A stretch of 64,000 bases of DNA from Haloarchaeobius sp. FL176 (lineage in GTDB: Archaea; Halobacteriota; Halobacteria; Halobacteriales; Natrialbaceae). This document shows, piece by piece, positions 8,257 to 16,382 of this stretch. The translations under genes were made by a program, and so were the position numbers. The notes under the pieces were generated by a model, which was not told the DNA's origin, ran no database searches, and saw nothing but the letters and a program-made list of their open reading frames with translations. Each line of letters starts with the position of its first letter. Positions within the stretch are counted from its first letter, which is position 1. Location: assembly GCF_024609245.1 (NCBI RefSeq), contig NZ_JANJYH010000008.1, forward strand, positions 93,600 to 157,599, in the 5' to 3' direction.

Positions 8257-9492
8257 TCAGAAGTCCACTTCGTCCAGCGCCTCGGTCGCCACGTCGCCGA
8301 GCTCGCCGGCCTCGATGTGCGAGTACCGGTCGCGGACCATCTCCTCGGAGTTGTCGAGATAGCGCGCGGCCACGGTGTAGCCGAAGGCGCGAACCAGTAC
8401 CTCTCCCATGCCGCGGCGGCCACCGTGGGGAGCGAGGTAGTCGTGCTTCGGGTGGTCGACGTCGACGTCGCTCGCCTCCGTCACCCGACGCAGCACGCTC
8501 CGGCCACCGTCGGTCGTCAACGACGGCGGTCGCAGGTCGGACTCGAGCGCCAAGAGGAGGTCGCGGGCGTGCTCCGCGCGCCGGTCGGCAATCTCGTCCG
8601 ACTTGAGCCCGCGGTCGGCCAGTCCGTCCGTCACGACCGTGGCGAGTGTCCGCTGGTCGAGCGTCGGGAACACCGGCCACCGGTCGCTCGGCGGGTCGAG
8701 GAGCTTGCGGTACCGCCGCAGGGGTCCGACGACGGGGTCGGGCAGGCTCGCGGCGTCCCACTGCTGTTTCTTGCGGTACACCTCCATGCTCCCTGCCTCG
8801 ACGTCGATCTCGTTCCAGCGGACGCCGCGCCGTCGGGGGTCGTCGGGGTCCCGCAACACCTCGCCCACACGGACGGCAGTGTAGGCGACGACGAAGACGA
8901 GCGCGCGGTCCCTGGCAGCACGGATAGCCCGGTACCGGGCCCGACCGCGGTCGAGGGGGTCGGTGTCCTCGGGTAGCCCGGTGAACTCCTCGATGGCGTC
9001 CCGTGCCACCGTGTCGACATGTCTGGTCAGTGCGTGGCGCTGTTCGGGCGTCCACGCCTGCTGGTCGCCGGGTTTGCGCCCGTCGTCGGTGGGCAACGGG
9101 GCCGTCGCGCTCGCGCGCTGTGCGTGGTGGGCACTCAGGTACCCCTCGTTGACGCACCAGCCACACCAGGCCGAGACGTAGGCGTAGTAGGTCTGGACGG
9201 TGTTGGGCTTGAGCCCGCGGTCGCCGGCGAGGTGGCGTGCGTACTCGCGAAAGACACGTTCGTCGAGGTCCGCGAACGTCGGCTCCCGGTCGGCCTCGGG
9301 GGCGATGCCGGACCAGTCGCCCGGGCCGCGCTCGCCTCGTGCCCACTCGGCGAAGCGGTCGAGCTCGCGGGCGGCGTTCCGCCGGTAGTTCCCCCCATCG
9401 CCGCCGCGGCCCTTCCCCTTGTCCTGCAGGTACCGGTCGAACGTCGCGACGAGCGGGCGGTCCTCGCGGTCGCGGGCCGCTCGTCGGTTCAT
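8257..9492 (-). CDS. Tyrosine recombinase/integrase
   Basis: This is a 411-residue protein. The N-terminal SAM-like core-binding region (about 15-125) contains LDERVFREYARHLAGDRG and the Trp-rich AWCGWCVNEGYLS. The catalytic domain (about 160-400) shows AYTAVRVGEVLRDPDD (catalytic Arg), PHGGRRGMGEVLVRAFG (H-x-x-R) and VRDRYSHIEAGEL (likely nucleophile Tyr). These are the residues needed for strand cleavage, so the enzyme may be active. The start at 9492 is chosen because upstream residues in the frame are Arg/Gly-rich filler. No tRNA or clear att repeat is visible beside it. A decayed relative with near-identical core motifs lies at 46.0-46.4 kb. Confidence 0.9.
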   Translation of the reverse strand: MNRRAARDREDRPLVATFDRYLQDKGKGRGGDGGNYRRNAARELDRFAEWARGERGPGDWSGIAPEADREPTFADLDERVFREYARHLAGDRGLKPNTVQTYYAYVSAWCGWCVNEGYLSAHHAQRASATAPLPTDDGRKPGDQQAWTPEQRHALTRHVDTVARDAIEEFTGLPEDTDPLDRGRARYRAIRAARDRALVFVVAYTAVRVGEVLRDPDDPRRRGVRWNEIDVEAGSMEVYRKKQQWDAASLPDPVVGPLRRYRKLLDPPSDRWPVFPTLDQRTLATVVTDGLADRGLKSDEIADRRAEHARDLLLALESDLRPPSLTTDGGRSVLRRVTEASDVDVDHPKHDYLAPHGGRRGMGEVLVRAFGYTVAARYLDNSEEMVRDRYSHIEAGELGDVATEALDEVDF

Positions 9493-9683
9493 CGTCCCAC
9501 CTGCCGACGTGAAGCCGCCCGGTTTCCTTGCTGGTCCGGGGCGGGGACCAGGGACGGGTTCGACGTTTCCTCGACGATAGCCATTCTGTGCGACAGTGTG
9601 TGACACCGGCATTTAGCTCTTGTCGGTCCCGCCCCTCCTCTCGCGGGCCCAGAGCTAAGGTGGCTCCCCTGCTCCGTCTCGAT

Positions 9684-10751
9684 ATGCGCGCAGCAGTCCT
9701 CGAATCCTACGGCGAACCCCTTCGTATCGAGTCGGTGCCGGAACCGGAGCCCGAACCACACGGCACGGTAGTCGAGGTCGAAGCCTGCGGCATCTGCCGG
9801 AGCGACTGGCACGCGTGGCAGGGCCACGGCGAGTGGGCGGACGACCAGGTTCCGCTCGGTCAGGTGCTCGGTCACGAGCCCGCGGGCCGGGTCGCAGCGG
9901 TGGGCGAGGACGTGACGCGGCTCTCCGTCGGCGACCGCGTCGCGGTGCCGTTCAATCTGGGGGACGGAGCCTGCCCGCACTGCCTGAACGGCCACGGCAA
10001 CGTCTGTGACGACGGGTACGCACTCGGCTTCGAACAGGCCGCACCCGGTGCCTTCGCGGAGGCAGTCCACGTCCCACACGCCGACTACAACGCCGTCGAG
10101 CTCCCCGCGAACGTGGCGTCCGAGGAGATGGCCGCGCTCGGCTGTCGGTACGTGACGGCGTTCCACGCGCTCTCACACCGGGTCGACCTCGGGGCAGGTG
10201 ACTGGGTCGCCGTGCACGGCTGTGGAGGCCTCGGCCTCGCGGCCGTGCAACTGGCAGCCGCGCTCGGAGCGGGTGTCGTCGCGGTCGACGTTCGCGAGGA
10301 TCCGCTCGAACTGGCGTCGGACCTCGGGGCGACCGCGACGGTGGACGCGTCGGACGTCGACGATGTTCCCGAGGCAGTGGCGACGCATACCGACGGCGGT
10401 GCCCACGTCTCTATCGACGCACTCGGCCGGGCGGAGACCTGCCGGAACAGCGTCGAGTGTCTGCGGACGCGTGGGACCCACGTCCAGCTCGGGCTGACGA
10501 CCGACGCGGAACGTGGAGAAATCGCGCTCCCCGTCGACCGGATGTCCCGCTGGGACATCTCTTTCCTCGGGTCGCGCGGGATGCCACCGACGCGCTACGA
10601 CGAACTGCTGCGAATGATTGCGACGGGCCGAATCGACCCCGGTGCGCTGGTGACTCGTCGCGTCGCGCTCTCGGACGTGTCGGACCGACTCGCCGCGATG
10701 ACGGACTACGGAACACGCGGCGTGGAGGTCGTCACCGACTTCGGCGGGTAG
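9684..10751 (+). CDS. Zinc-dependent alcohol dehydrogenase (MDR family)
   Basis: This is a 355-residue medium-chain dehydrogenase. The GroES-like domain carries the catalytic zinc ligands in ACGICRSDWHAW (Cys) and GHEPAGRV (His-Glu). The nucleotide-binding Rossmann motif is HGCGGLGLAAVQLAAALGAGVVAVDV, ending in Asp, which favours NAD+. The structural-zinc lobe reads GDGACPHCLNGHGNVC and thus has only three of the usual four cysteines; the first position is not Cys. The substrate is probably a primary or secondary alcohol or polyol but cannot be assigned. Start at 9684 (MRAAVLESYGEPL) is the family-typical beginning. The gene lies back to back with the integrase, 191 bp between starts. Confidence 0.92.
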   Translation: MRAAVLESYGEPLRIESVPEPEPEPHGTVVEVEACGICRSDWHAWQGHGEWADDQVPLGQVLGHEPAGRVAAVGEDVTRLSVGDRVAVPFNLGDGACPHCLNGHGNVCDDGYALGFEQAAPGAFAEAVHVPHADYNAVELPANVASEEMAALGCRYVTAFHALSHRVDLGAGDWVAVHGCGGLGLAAVQLAAALGAGVVAVDVREDPLELASDLGATATVDASDVDDVPEAVATHTDGGAHVSIDALGRAETCRNSVECLRTRGTHVQLGLTTDAERGEIALPVDRMSRWDISFLGSRGMPPTRYDELLRMIATGRIDPGALVTRRVALSDVSDRLAAMTDYGTRGVEVVTDFGG

Positions 10752-10771
10752 GCCCGCGCAGGGGGTGTGAG

Positions 10772-11233
10772 TCAGTCCAGCGGGGTCGAGCGGCCGGTCA
10801 CTGATTCGGCGTCCAGCCTGAAGATGACGATGTCGATATCGTTGATGTCCTCGTCGAACACGCGAATCGGAGTGAACTGGCGGTTGATCTCGGCGGTGTC
10901 GAACCGGTCGTGGTCCGACTCGGGGATGCGCTCGAGCGTGCCGCGCACGACGATGCTCCAGGAGTCGATACCACGGGCCTCGTCGGTCTCCTCGGCGCCG
11001 TAGACGACGTAGGAGACGGAGCCACCGTGATCGAGCACCTCCCGCTTGTGGCTGCCCGCTGTCATCCCCAGACGGAAGTAGAGGTCCTCGCCGTCGTAGT
11101 AGTGGGCGAGCGGGATGCCGTAGGCGTCACCTCCGTCCGCCATCGAGAGCACACCAGACTCGGCGGACGCCAGTCTCTCGGCGATCTCCTCGTCGTCCAT
11201 CCCTCGTGTGTACGCGTACTCGATGTGTTCCAT
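10772..11233 (-). CDS. Pyridoxamine 5'-phosphate oxidase-like flavin-binding protein
   Basis: This is a 153-residue protein with the split-barrel fold pattern: SGVLSMADGGDAYGIPLAHYYDGEDLYFRLG, then GSHKREVLDHGGSVSYVVYG and SWSIVVRGTLERIPE. This is the haloarchaeal PPOX group, annotated as pyridoxamine 5'-phosphate oxidase family; members bind FMN or F420-like cofactors. The N-terminal helix EYAYTRGMDDEEIAERLASAE is typical. True pyridoxamine oxidase activity is unlikely at this length. It converges on the alcohol dehydrogenase gene with 20 bp between stops. Confidence 0.88.
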   Translation of the reverse strand: MEHIEYAYTRGMDDEEIAERLASAESGVLSMADGGDAYGIPLAHYYDGEDLYFRLGMTAGSHKREVLDHGGSVSYVVYGAEETDEARGIDSWSIVVRGTLERIPESDHDRFDTAEINRQFTPIRVFDEDINDIDIVIFRLDAESVTGRSTPLD

Positions 11234-11389
11234 AATGGGTCCAGTTGCCTACTTTCACCTACGCCCGTCGATGGTTTAGGTTGTCCGGTGATTGTGAGTC
11301 CTCTATCTGCGGGGGACATCTGTCAGAAGACCACTTCGACTGGGTCACCGTTCACAAAGGTTAGGAGGGTACAAGCACATTGGTAGCAC

Positions 11390-11554
11390 ATGGCAGATAC
11401 GAAGAAAGGTCGCGACAAGAAGGCGCACAAGGAGGAGCGGCGGCAGGAGGAACGCGTGATGGAGGCGGAGCTCGAAGCGGTCGAGGAATCGGACCTGCAG
11501 GATACCGACGAGTGGGAGGAGCTCATCGGCGAGGGCAGCGCGGACGACGAGTGA
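11390..11554 (+). CDS. Small charged haloarchaeal protein, unknown function
   Basis: A 54-residue frame starts MADTKKGRDKKAHKEERRQE and ends EELIGEGSADDE. The first 20 residues are strongly basic, the rest strongly acidic, with no hydrophobic core. Third codon positions are G/C-rich, as expected of a real haloarchaeal gene. An AGGAGGG stretch at about 11363-11369 lies some 20 nt upstream, somewhat far for a Shine-Dalgarno site. Proteins of this type recur as short uncharacterised entries in haloarchaea. It could be a disordered nucleic-acid- or protein-binding peptide; nothing more can be said. Confidence 0.6.
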   Translation: MADTKKGRDKKAHKEERRQEERVMEAELEAVEESDLQDTDEWEELIGEGSADDE

Positions 11555-11857
11555 GCCGGACGCTCCGGCTGGTGGCTCCAGTCCGTGCTGCGGTCTCCAT
11601 CTGCAGGACCAACTGATTCGAGCGACGGGGTTGACACCCGTGACGGGCGGGTTCGTGATTCGTCACCGTGTCGTTCGAAAATACGTACACTCAGTACCTC
11701 ACAAAGCATCCTCAGATAGTGTTTCTGAAGCCTGAGTTCTGTGGCGGAGCGGTTGCATTGCAGGTCTCGGCGGCGAGAATCCTGGACGAACGTTCCCAGA
11801 GCTGTCGCTGTCGGCGACAGCGTCGCCACTCACACCGCAGACCAACTCGGACGAGAG

Positions 11858-12190
11858 TTACCGAGTAAACCGGTCGTCCGGTGGCCGGTGAGCAGGGACG
11901 GCCCGACGCACCGCGAGGGCCGTCCACGCAGCCCCGAACCAGATTCACGAACTCCGTGTACGGCCACCACCAGAGGCGACGCCCGCCTCGGCGCGGCGTC
12001 GCCACAAACTCGTAGTGCAGATACCGCCACACATTCTGGAGCAGCAGACTCACCACGACCTACAGCAGTCTCACCGTCGCGTCTCGCGTCGTTGTCGTCG
12101 CTATCGCTTGCTCGGACAAGCGATAGCTCGACTCGATACCGAAGCGTTTCGAGTAGTGGTATCGAGCGCCTCGTGGTTTCTGGAGGTCGT
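11858..12190 (-). pseudogene. C-terminal remnant of a DDE transposase
   Basis: Minus-strand frames recover a transposase C-terminus: YHYSKRFGIESSYRLSEQAI (with the catalytic Glu in GIESSYR), then VVSLLLQNVWRYLHYEFVAT and RRLWWWPYTEFVN, and finally AAWTALAVRRAVPAHRPPDD ending at TAA 11858-11860. An in-frame TAG lies between RLL and VVVSLLL, and one frameshift separates EFVN from AAWTAL. The motif order (YSKRFGIE..., LLLQNVWRYLHYEYVATPRRGG) is that of a haloarchaeal IS4-like transposase. No N-terminal part is visible upstream, so this is a dead 3' fragment. Confidence 0.75.
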
Positions 12191-12322
12191 ACTAAGACCT
12201 GATTCACACCTGTCTTTCCGGACCTGGTACTGTGTTCTGAGCTGTTTCTAAGGCCAGATTCAAACCAATGAGAGCTTCTGATTGCTGTAGATTCTGTCTG
12301 CTCACACAATTGGACACACGAG

Positions 12323-13468
12323 CTACTCAAAGAGGTCCGAAAGTGGAATTTCAGTACTCGTTACTGGATACCCATTGCCTTCTTCTTCCGAGGCGACCCC
12401 AACGACAAATTTGTCAGCGTCTTCGAGGGGGAAGTCTGGCGAGATCTCTGGGTAATCAAGATTCACAGTTCGTGATGTTCCGACGTGACTTTCGGATACT
12501 GATTCCGCGACTAGGGCTGTCGTGGTCGGATCATCGGACACTCGTGCTTCACTTCGGTACGTCATTGTCGTGGCGTTGGGAATCCCCGAAACACTCGGTC
12601 CGATGGCAACCGCGTAAATAACAGCGTTTAGCACCGGTGTCTGTGACTGTGCGGTGACGGTAACGTCAAAATCATTGAGTGTTCCGGAAACAGAAATATC
12701 TATATCCGGTGCAGAGGACGCACGCCAAGTGAACGTCTCACTCGACGAAACTGAGCTGACTGTGACCTCACTGACTGATGTCCATGGGTACGCATAGGCC
12801 GTTGAAAGAACAATTCCTTCATCAGTCACTTCTAACTCTTTTCCATCGTCGCCATAGCGTTCAAGCCTATATGCTTCACCGGATAAAGTTGCCTCTCTAA
12901 TATCCTCGTTTGCGATATTTGTCCGATTTGGTATCTGATAATTCAGGTCTGCAGCAGTCGAATCTGAATCAGTCGGGTTTTGGAGCTTCGTGATTCCCAT
13001 CGGAGCGCTTGTTACGTCAGCGTCCTCCGTCGCGAGGTAACCCTTATTCTCGAAGTACAGGTTAGAGAAGGCGGAATCGGACGCGTTGTAGCCCTCGAAT
13101 TCTTGTTGTCCTCCAGCTGGAATTTCAAATAGTGGGACGTCTTCTGGCTCTCGATAATCTCCTTCTTCTGAATCTATCTCGGTAAACACTGTGGCCATTG
13201 GAATCATCGCAGATGAACCGTTAACGACTCGCAGTTCACCGGAGGATACCTGCTCAATGGAGACAGCGCTCGCACTTGGGTCTGACTGGTTATTTTCTGC
13301 CGACTCTGTAGGCTGTTCTGTTTCTGCTGTTGATGTCGGGGTTGGTTCTGCCGTATCGACGTCAGGTGCTTCTGCTTGATCGGACTCAATAAAGCCCGAG
13401 CAGCCCGACAAAGTAGTTGTAAGCCCGGTCGCGGCGATTAAGAACCGTCTCCTGGTCTTGTCATTCAC
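12323..13468 (-). CDS. Tat-exported lipoprotein, unknown function
   Basis: This is a 381-residue protein. The N-terminus MNDKTRRRFLIAATGLTTTLSGC carries a twin-arginine motif and an LSGC lipobox, so it should be exported folded by Tat and lipid-anchored at Cys23. A Thr/Pro/Glu-rich linker (about 28-65) precedes a beta-rich extracellular region with no recognised family. Third positions are less G/C-rich than in neighbouring genes and the flanks hold transposase and kinase remnants, so it may be acquired. A TATA-like tttaaatac on the minus strand (about 13496-13505) lies about 30 nt upstream of the start, suggesting a short or absent leader. Confidence 0.8.
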   Translation of the reverse strand: MNDKTRRRFLIAATGLTTTLSGCSGFIESDQAEAPDVDTAEPTPTSTAETEQPTESAENNQSDPSASAVSIEQVSSGELRVVNGSSAMIPMATVFTEIDSEEGDYREPEDVPLFEIPAGGQQEFEGYNASDSAFSNLYFENKGYLATEDADVTSAPMGITKLQNPTDSDSTAADLNYQIPNRTNIANEDIREATLSGEAYRLERYGDDGKELEVTDEGIVLSTAYAYPWTSVSEVTVSSVSSSETFTWRASSAPDIDISVSGTLNDFDVTVTAQSQTPVLNAVIYAVAIGPSVSGIPNATTMTYRSEARVSDDPTTTALVAESVSESHVGTSRTVNLDYPEISPDFPLEDADKFVVGVASEEEGNGYPVTSTEIPLSDLFE

Positions 13469-13621
13469 ACTGAATCAAGGTGATGCATGAGGGAAGTATT
13501 TAATGGCTCTGGTGAATCACTAGACAGCGTCGGTTTCGACCGGAGGAATTTGGAAGATGAAGCGGGAAATCGGCGAAGCTCTATGCCGAAGATCTCCCGC
13601 TGCACGAGCAAAGCTGTCACG

Positions 13622-14289
13622 TTAGCTAAAAACACTGTTGTTGGTTGAGGCGAAGTCGGCGTCCTGTCCGTCGAGTTGTTCGTCCAGTCTCTTCGCGGCC
13701 CCGAGAACGAGGCTCATGTCGTTCCGGAAGTTGTGTCGCAGCACGCGGTTCAGAAGGCCGATGAGCTGGGACCGCCGCGGAGCGCCACTTGGCGGGCCTC
13801 GATCTCGTTCGTACTCCCGTCGTTCGACCGTCTGGCCGACTAACCTGGCGAACAGCTCCACGAGGTACGTCTCGGATTCGGTGGAATCGCTTGCTCGGCG
13901 GTATCGGCGAAACAGATCGTCCCGTAGGACTCGTCGTCCACGATAACCTTCGCACCGATGTAGGTGCCGAGTTCGAACGCCTCGAAGGCCTGCTGTGGTA
14001 TCTGAGAGGAACGCCCGACGTGTTCGATAGCCAGCGCACTGTCGATCTGGGTCGTTCGACGACAGTATGCCTGGTCGAGTGGACAGCTCTCACCGGGTTG
14101 GATGAGCGGGTGGTCACTGATGGCGTAGACGACCTCCTGTGTGCCATCGCGAATCCGAGTGAGGAAACCGATCGGGAGCTCCAGGGAGTCGGTGCCCAAC
14201 TCCAGCCCGCCTCGGACTTTCGACTCCAACGACTCGCCGGGGTCGGCGAATCTGTCGGAGAGTCGCTCCCGATTCGTGGTCGGATTCAT
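13622..14289 (-). pseudogene. GAF-HisKA histidine kinase fragment, frameshifted and truncated
   Basis: The first frame (13840-14289) encodes a GAF domain: GFLTRIRDGTQEVVYAISDHP, then LDQAYCRRTTQ and GAKVIVDDESYGTICFADTA. After FADTAEQ the frame is lost; the adjacent frame resumes with TESETYLVELFARLVGQTVERREYERD and the H-box LIGLLNRVLRHNFRNDMSLVL. That second frame stops at 13622 after NNSVFS, well before any ATP-binding domain. One indel near 13890 plus the missing HATPase show a dead kinase. If the indel is a sequencing error the product would still lack its catalytic domain. Confidence 0.75.
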
Positions 14290-14368
14290 CGATGGCGGTC
14301 ATTTACACAGAGAAGGTGAGTTCGTAGTTAACGTTTTTCACTGTTGGTGAGCCACACTGTTCGAGTGT

Positions 14369-15103
14369 TCAGAATGTCGGTCCACCGTCGGTCGTGCCGC
14401 CCATCTCAGCGGGGTTCTTCATACCCTCCTTGACGCCGAGATGGACGAGGGCCACGTTGACGGGAAACGCCACCAGGAACCCCACGGACAGGGAGAACAC
14501 CAGGGCGCCCCAGAACAGCACGTCTCCGATGGTCGCCTCGCCGGCGAGCAGCAAGTCGGTCCCGATGGCTGCGACCTCCATCACTGTGATGCTCGGCGTC
14601 TCGCTGTAGAGCGCGTCGCGTATCGATTCTGCAAACCCGACACCCTCCTGCAGCAACGGGCCGACCGTGAGGCCGTAGCCGAACAGGTACGCGAGGCCGA
14701 ACGTGCCGGCGGTGATAATCGTCGAACTGTCGAGGGCGAGCAGCCCGGCGAGCAGCAGGAACCCCAAAATCTCACCCGCACCACAACCGGAGTAGCAGTG
14801 CGCGGTCGACCGCAGACCGCGTCGCCAGAGGGAATCGCGGGCGATTTGCGCCCGTCCGGCGATGGTGTACACCCCCAGGCCGACCGGTCCGGAGTAGAGC
14901 ACCACCAGTCCCCAGACACCCTTCATCAGGGATGGGAGCGCCCGGTTGTGCTGCTGGAGGTCCCAGACCAGTACTGCAAGGGAGAACAGCACCAGAATCC
15001 CCCAGGCCGCCATCACTGTCGGGTCCGACAGCAGGGGGCGAATAAGATCCCGTAGGGGTTCGAGCGACCGTTCCAATGCGGATAGGGTAGTTCCGAGTAC
15101 CAT
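14369..15103 (-). CDS. DUF4396-type integral membrane protein
   Basis: This is a 244-residue membrane protein from MVLGTTLSALERSLEPL. Six or so hydrophobic stretches are visible, including AAWGILVLFSLAVLVWDLQ, LVVLYSGPVGLGVYTIAG and DVLFWGALVFSLSVGFLVAFPVNVAL. The segment AHCYSGCGAGEILGFLL carries the HC-x3-GCG-x-G signature of DUF4396. A few such proteins contain metal-type His/Cys pairs, which suggests redox or metal transport, but function is unknown. An alternative start at 15154 would add 17 basic residues. Confidence 0.8.
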   Translation of the reverse strand: MVLGTTLSALERSLEPLRDLIRPLLSDPTVMAAWGILVLFSLAVLVWDLQQHNRALPSLMKGVWGLVVLYSGPVGLGVYTIAGRAQIARDSLWRRGLRSTAHCYSGCGAGEILGFLLLAGLLALDSSTIITAGTFGLAYLFGYGLTVGPLLQEGVGFAESIRDALYSETPSITVMEVAAIGTDLLLAGEATIGDVLFWGALVFSLSVGFLVAFPVNVALVHLGVKEGMKNPAEMGGTTDGGPTF

Positions 15104-15154
15104 GGTTCGACTATCCACCCGACGGTGGGCTTTGCTATGCGGGATTGTCTTCAC

Positions 15155-15474
15155 TCGGACTTGGGTGGCTGGCCTATGTGTCTCGACGACGGTGTGCTAC
15201 CGATTCAGGTGTCACACCGTGTCAGCTAGTCGCTCCGTCTACGAAAGCCTCTGACAGGTGTTCAACTTGGTCGGCGGCATACTCGGGGAGTACTCTACGG
15301 TGACACCGCGTTTCGCGAGAAGCACTGGCGTTTCAGCGTGCGAAACACTGTTTCGGCTTTGATACGCTTCGGGGCCGTATCGGCGAGTGCCCGCCTCGTC
15401 CGGAGGCGGCGGACAGTATCCGGCTGAGAGACCGTCTGTCATCCCCACCCTGTCTGATTCCCCCCGTCCCCGTT
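15155..15474. other. Intergenic stretch without a supported gene
   Basis: This 320-bp gap lies between the upstream ends of the DUF4396 gene and the 3' end of the response regulator. A 69-codon minus-strand frame (15239-15448) has no recognisable motif and poor codon use. Another minus frame gives RRVLPEYAADQVEHLSEAF, which looks protein-like but is only some 22 codons before a stop. It may be a relic of an old gene; no assignment is possible. Confidence 0.4.
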
Positions 15475-16059
15475 TCAGCGGCCCTCCCGCTCCACGGTCT
15501 CGAAGCGGTCGAACAAGGGGTCCGGGTCCTCGAGCACCCGGCGTGCGCGACGTTCGAGCGTCGTCGCGCGTTCCCCGAGCCCCTGATATCTCTCGTTGTC
15601 TTCCAGCTCAGCCGGTGGCAGCTCCGCTTCCAGGACCGCCCGTTTCGATTCGACGCTGAAGTACTCCCCCAGCGTCTCGTAGCCGAGGACCGAACACTGC
15701 TGGCGAACGGCGGCACGCACGCCCTCTCGCTCGATGGGTTTGCAGAGGTAGTCGTCGAACGGCATCTCCAACACGTCGAAGGATGGATCGATGGCTGTGA
15801 CCATGATCACCCGACCGTAGTAGTCCCGCTCGTCGAGTTCCGACAGGACCTCGTCCCCCGACATGCCGGGCATGTGGCGGTCGAGGAGGACCACGTCCAT
15901 ATCCCGCTCCTCGACCGCCGAGAGCGCTTCCCCTCCACTGTATGCAGTGTCGACGTCGCACACGCCCTCGAGTCGGAGGGCGTACGCGTCAGCGACCTGT
16001 TTCTCGTCGTCGACGACCAGTGCCCTCGGCTTCTCGGCCGCGTCAGAGCCGTGTTGCAT
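15475..16059 (-). CDS. Response regulator with HalX domain
   Basis: This is a 194-residue protein starting MQHGSDAAEKPRALVVDDEKQ. Residues about 12-125 form the receiver domain: acidic pair VVDDEK, phospho-acceptor Asp in VVLLDRHMPGMSG, the Thr in VMVTAIDPSFD and the Lys in YLCKPIERE. Residues about 130-190 form the HalX helical output domain (VLEAELPPAELEDNERYQGL ... LERRARRVLED). HalX regulators act through unknown outputs, not a classical DNA-binding domain. It is divergent from two 7TM-PAS kinases (16.4-19.8 kb), the obvious signalling partners. The longer frame to 16389 is rejected because its extra residues are Arg/Ser-rich. Confidence 0.9.
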   Translation of the reverse strand: MQHGSDAAEKPRALVVDDEKQVADAYALRLEGVCDVDTAYSGGEALSAVEERDMDVVLLDRHMPGMSGDEVLSELDERDYYGRVIMVTAIDPSFDVLEMPFDDYLCKPIEREGVRAAVRQQCSVLGYETLGEYFSVESKRAVLEAELPPAELEDNERYQGLGERATTLERRARRVLEDPDPLFDRFETVEREGR

Positions 16060-16235
16060 GCGCAGTTCGATTCGTTTTGCCGGAAGTGTAATAACCACTA
16101 GCCCTTCGCCGCCAGATTGAGCGTAGTCGCAGTTCACTTTCGTCAGTCTAGGCCGCCCCGTTGGACACTCCGATCTGCGTGTATATGCACCCAAATTGAT
16201 TACACAATACCGCGAACACTCTGACAGGACGAACC

Positions 16236-16382
16236 ATGGGGAGTCGCGTTGGACCGACCGGGGGACACGGGAACATCGACAGGCACGTGGCCGACAGCGT
16301 CGAGCGGGTGAACGAGACAGACGCAAGGGAACTAGCCCACCAGATTCGGGATCAGGATGTGTGTGATCGATGGTCGACGTAG
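16236..16382 (+). CDS. Small ORF preceding the kinase pair
   Basis: A 48-codon frame starts MGSRVGPTGGHGNIDRHVAD, continues with an Asp/Glu/Arg-rich helix-like segment (SVERVNETDARELAHQIRDQ) and ends DRWST. Its stop (16380-16382) lies 10 nt inside the next kinase gene, an overlap typical of co-translated genes. Third positions are mostly G or C. The sequence reads like a small soluble protein rather than a shadow, but no family is recognised. It may be a leader peptide, a small regulator of the kinase pair, or chance. Confidence 0.45.
   Translation: MGSRVGPTGGHGNIDRHVADSVERVNETDARELAHQIRDQDVCDRWST

Noticed and set aside
9489..10166. 225-codon minus frame over the alcohol dehydrogenase
   Set aside because: It is antisense to a gene with clear zinc and NAD motifs.
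13550..13610. Imperfect inverted repeat gcgggaaatc...gatctcccgc after the lipoprotein gene
   Set aside because: The arms match poorly beyond the ends and it has no T-run; neither a terminator nor an IS end can be supported.
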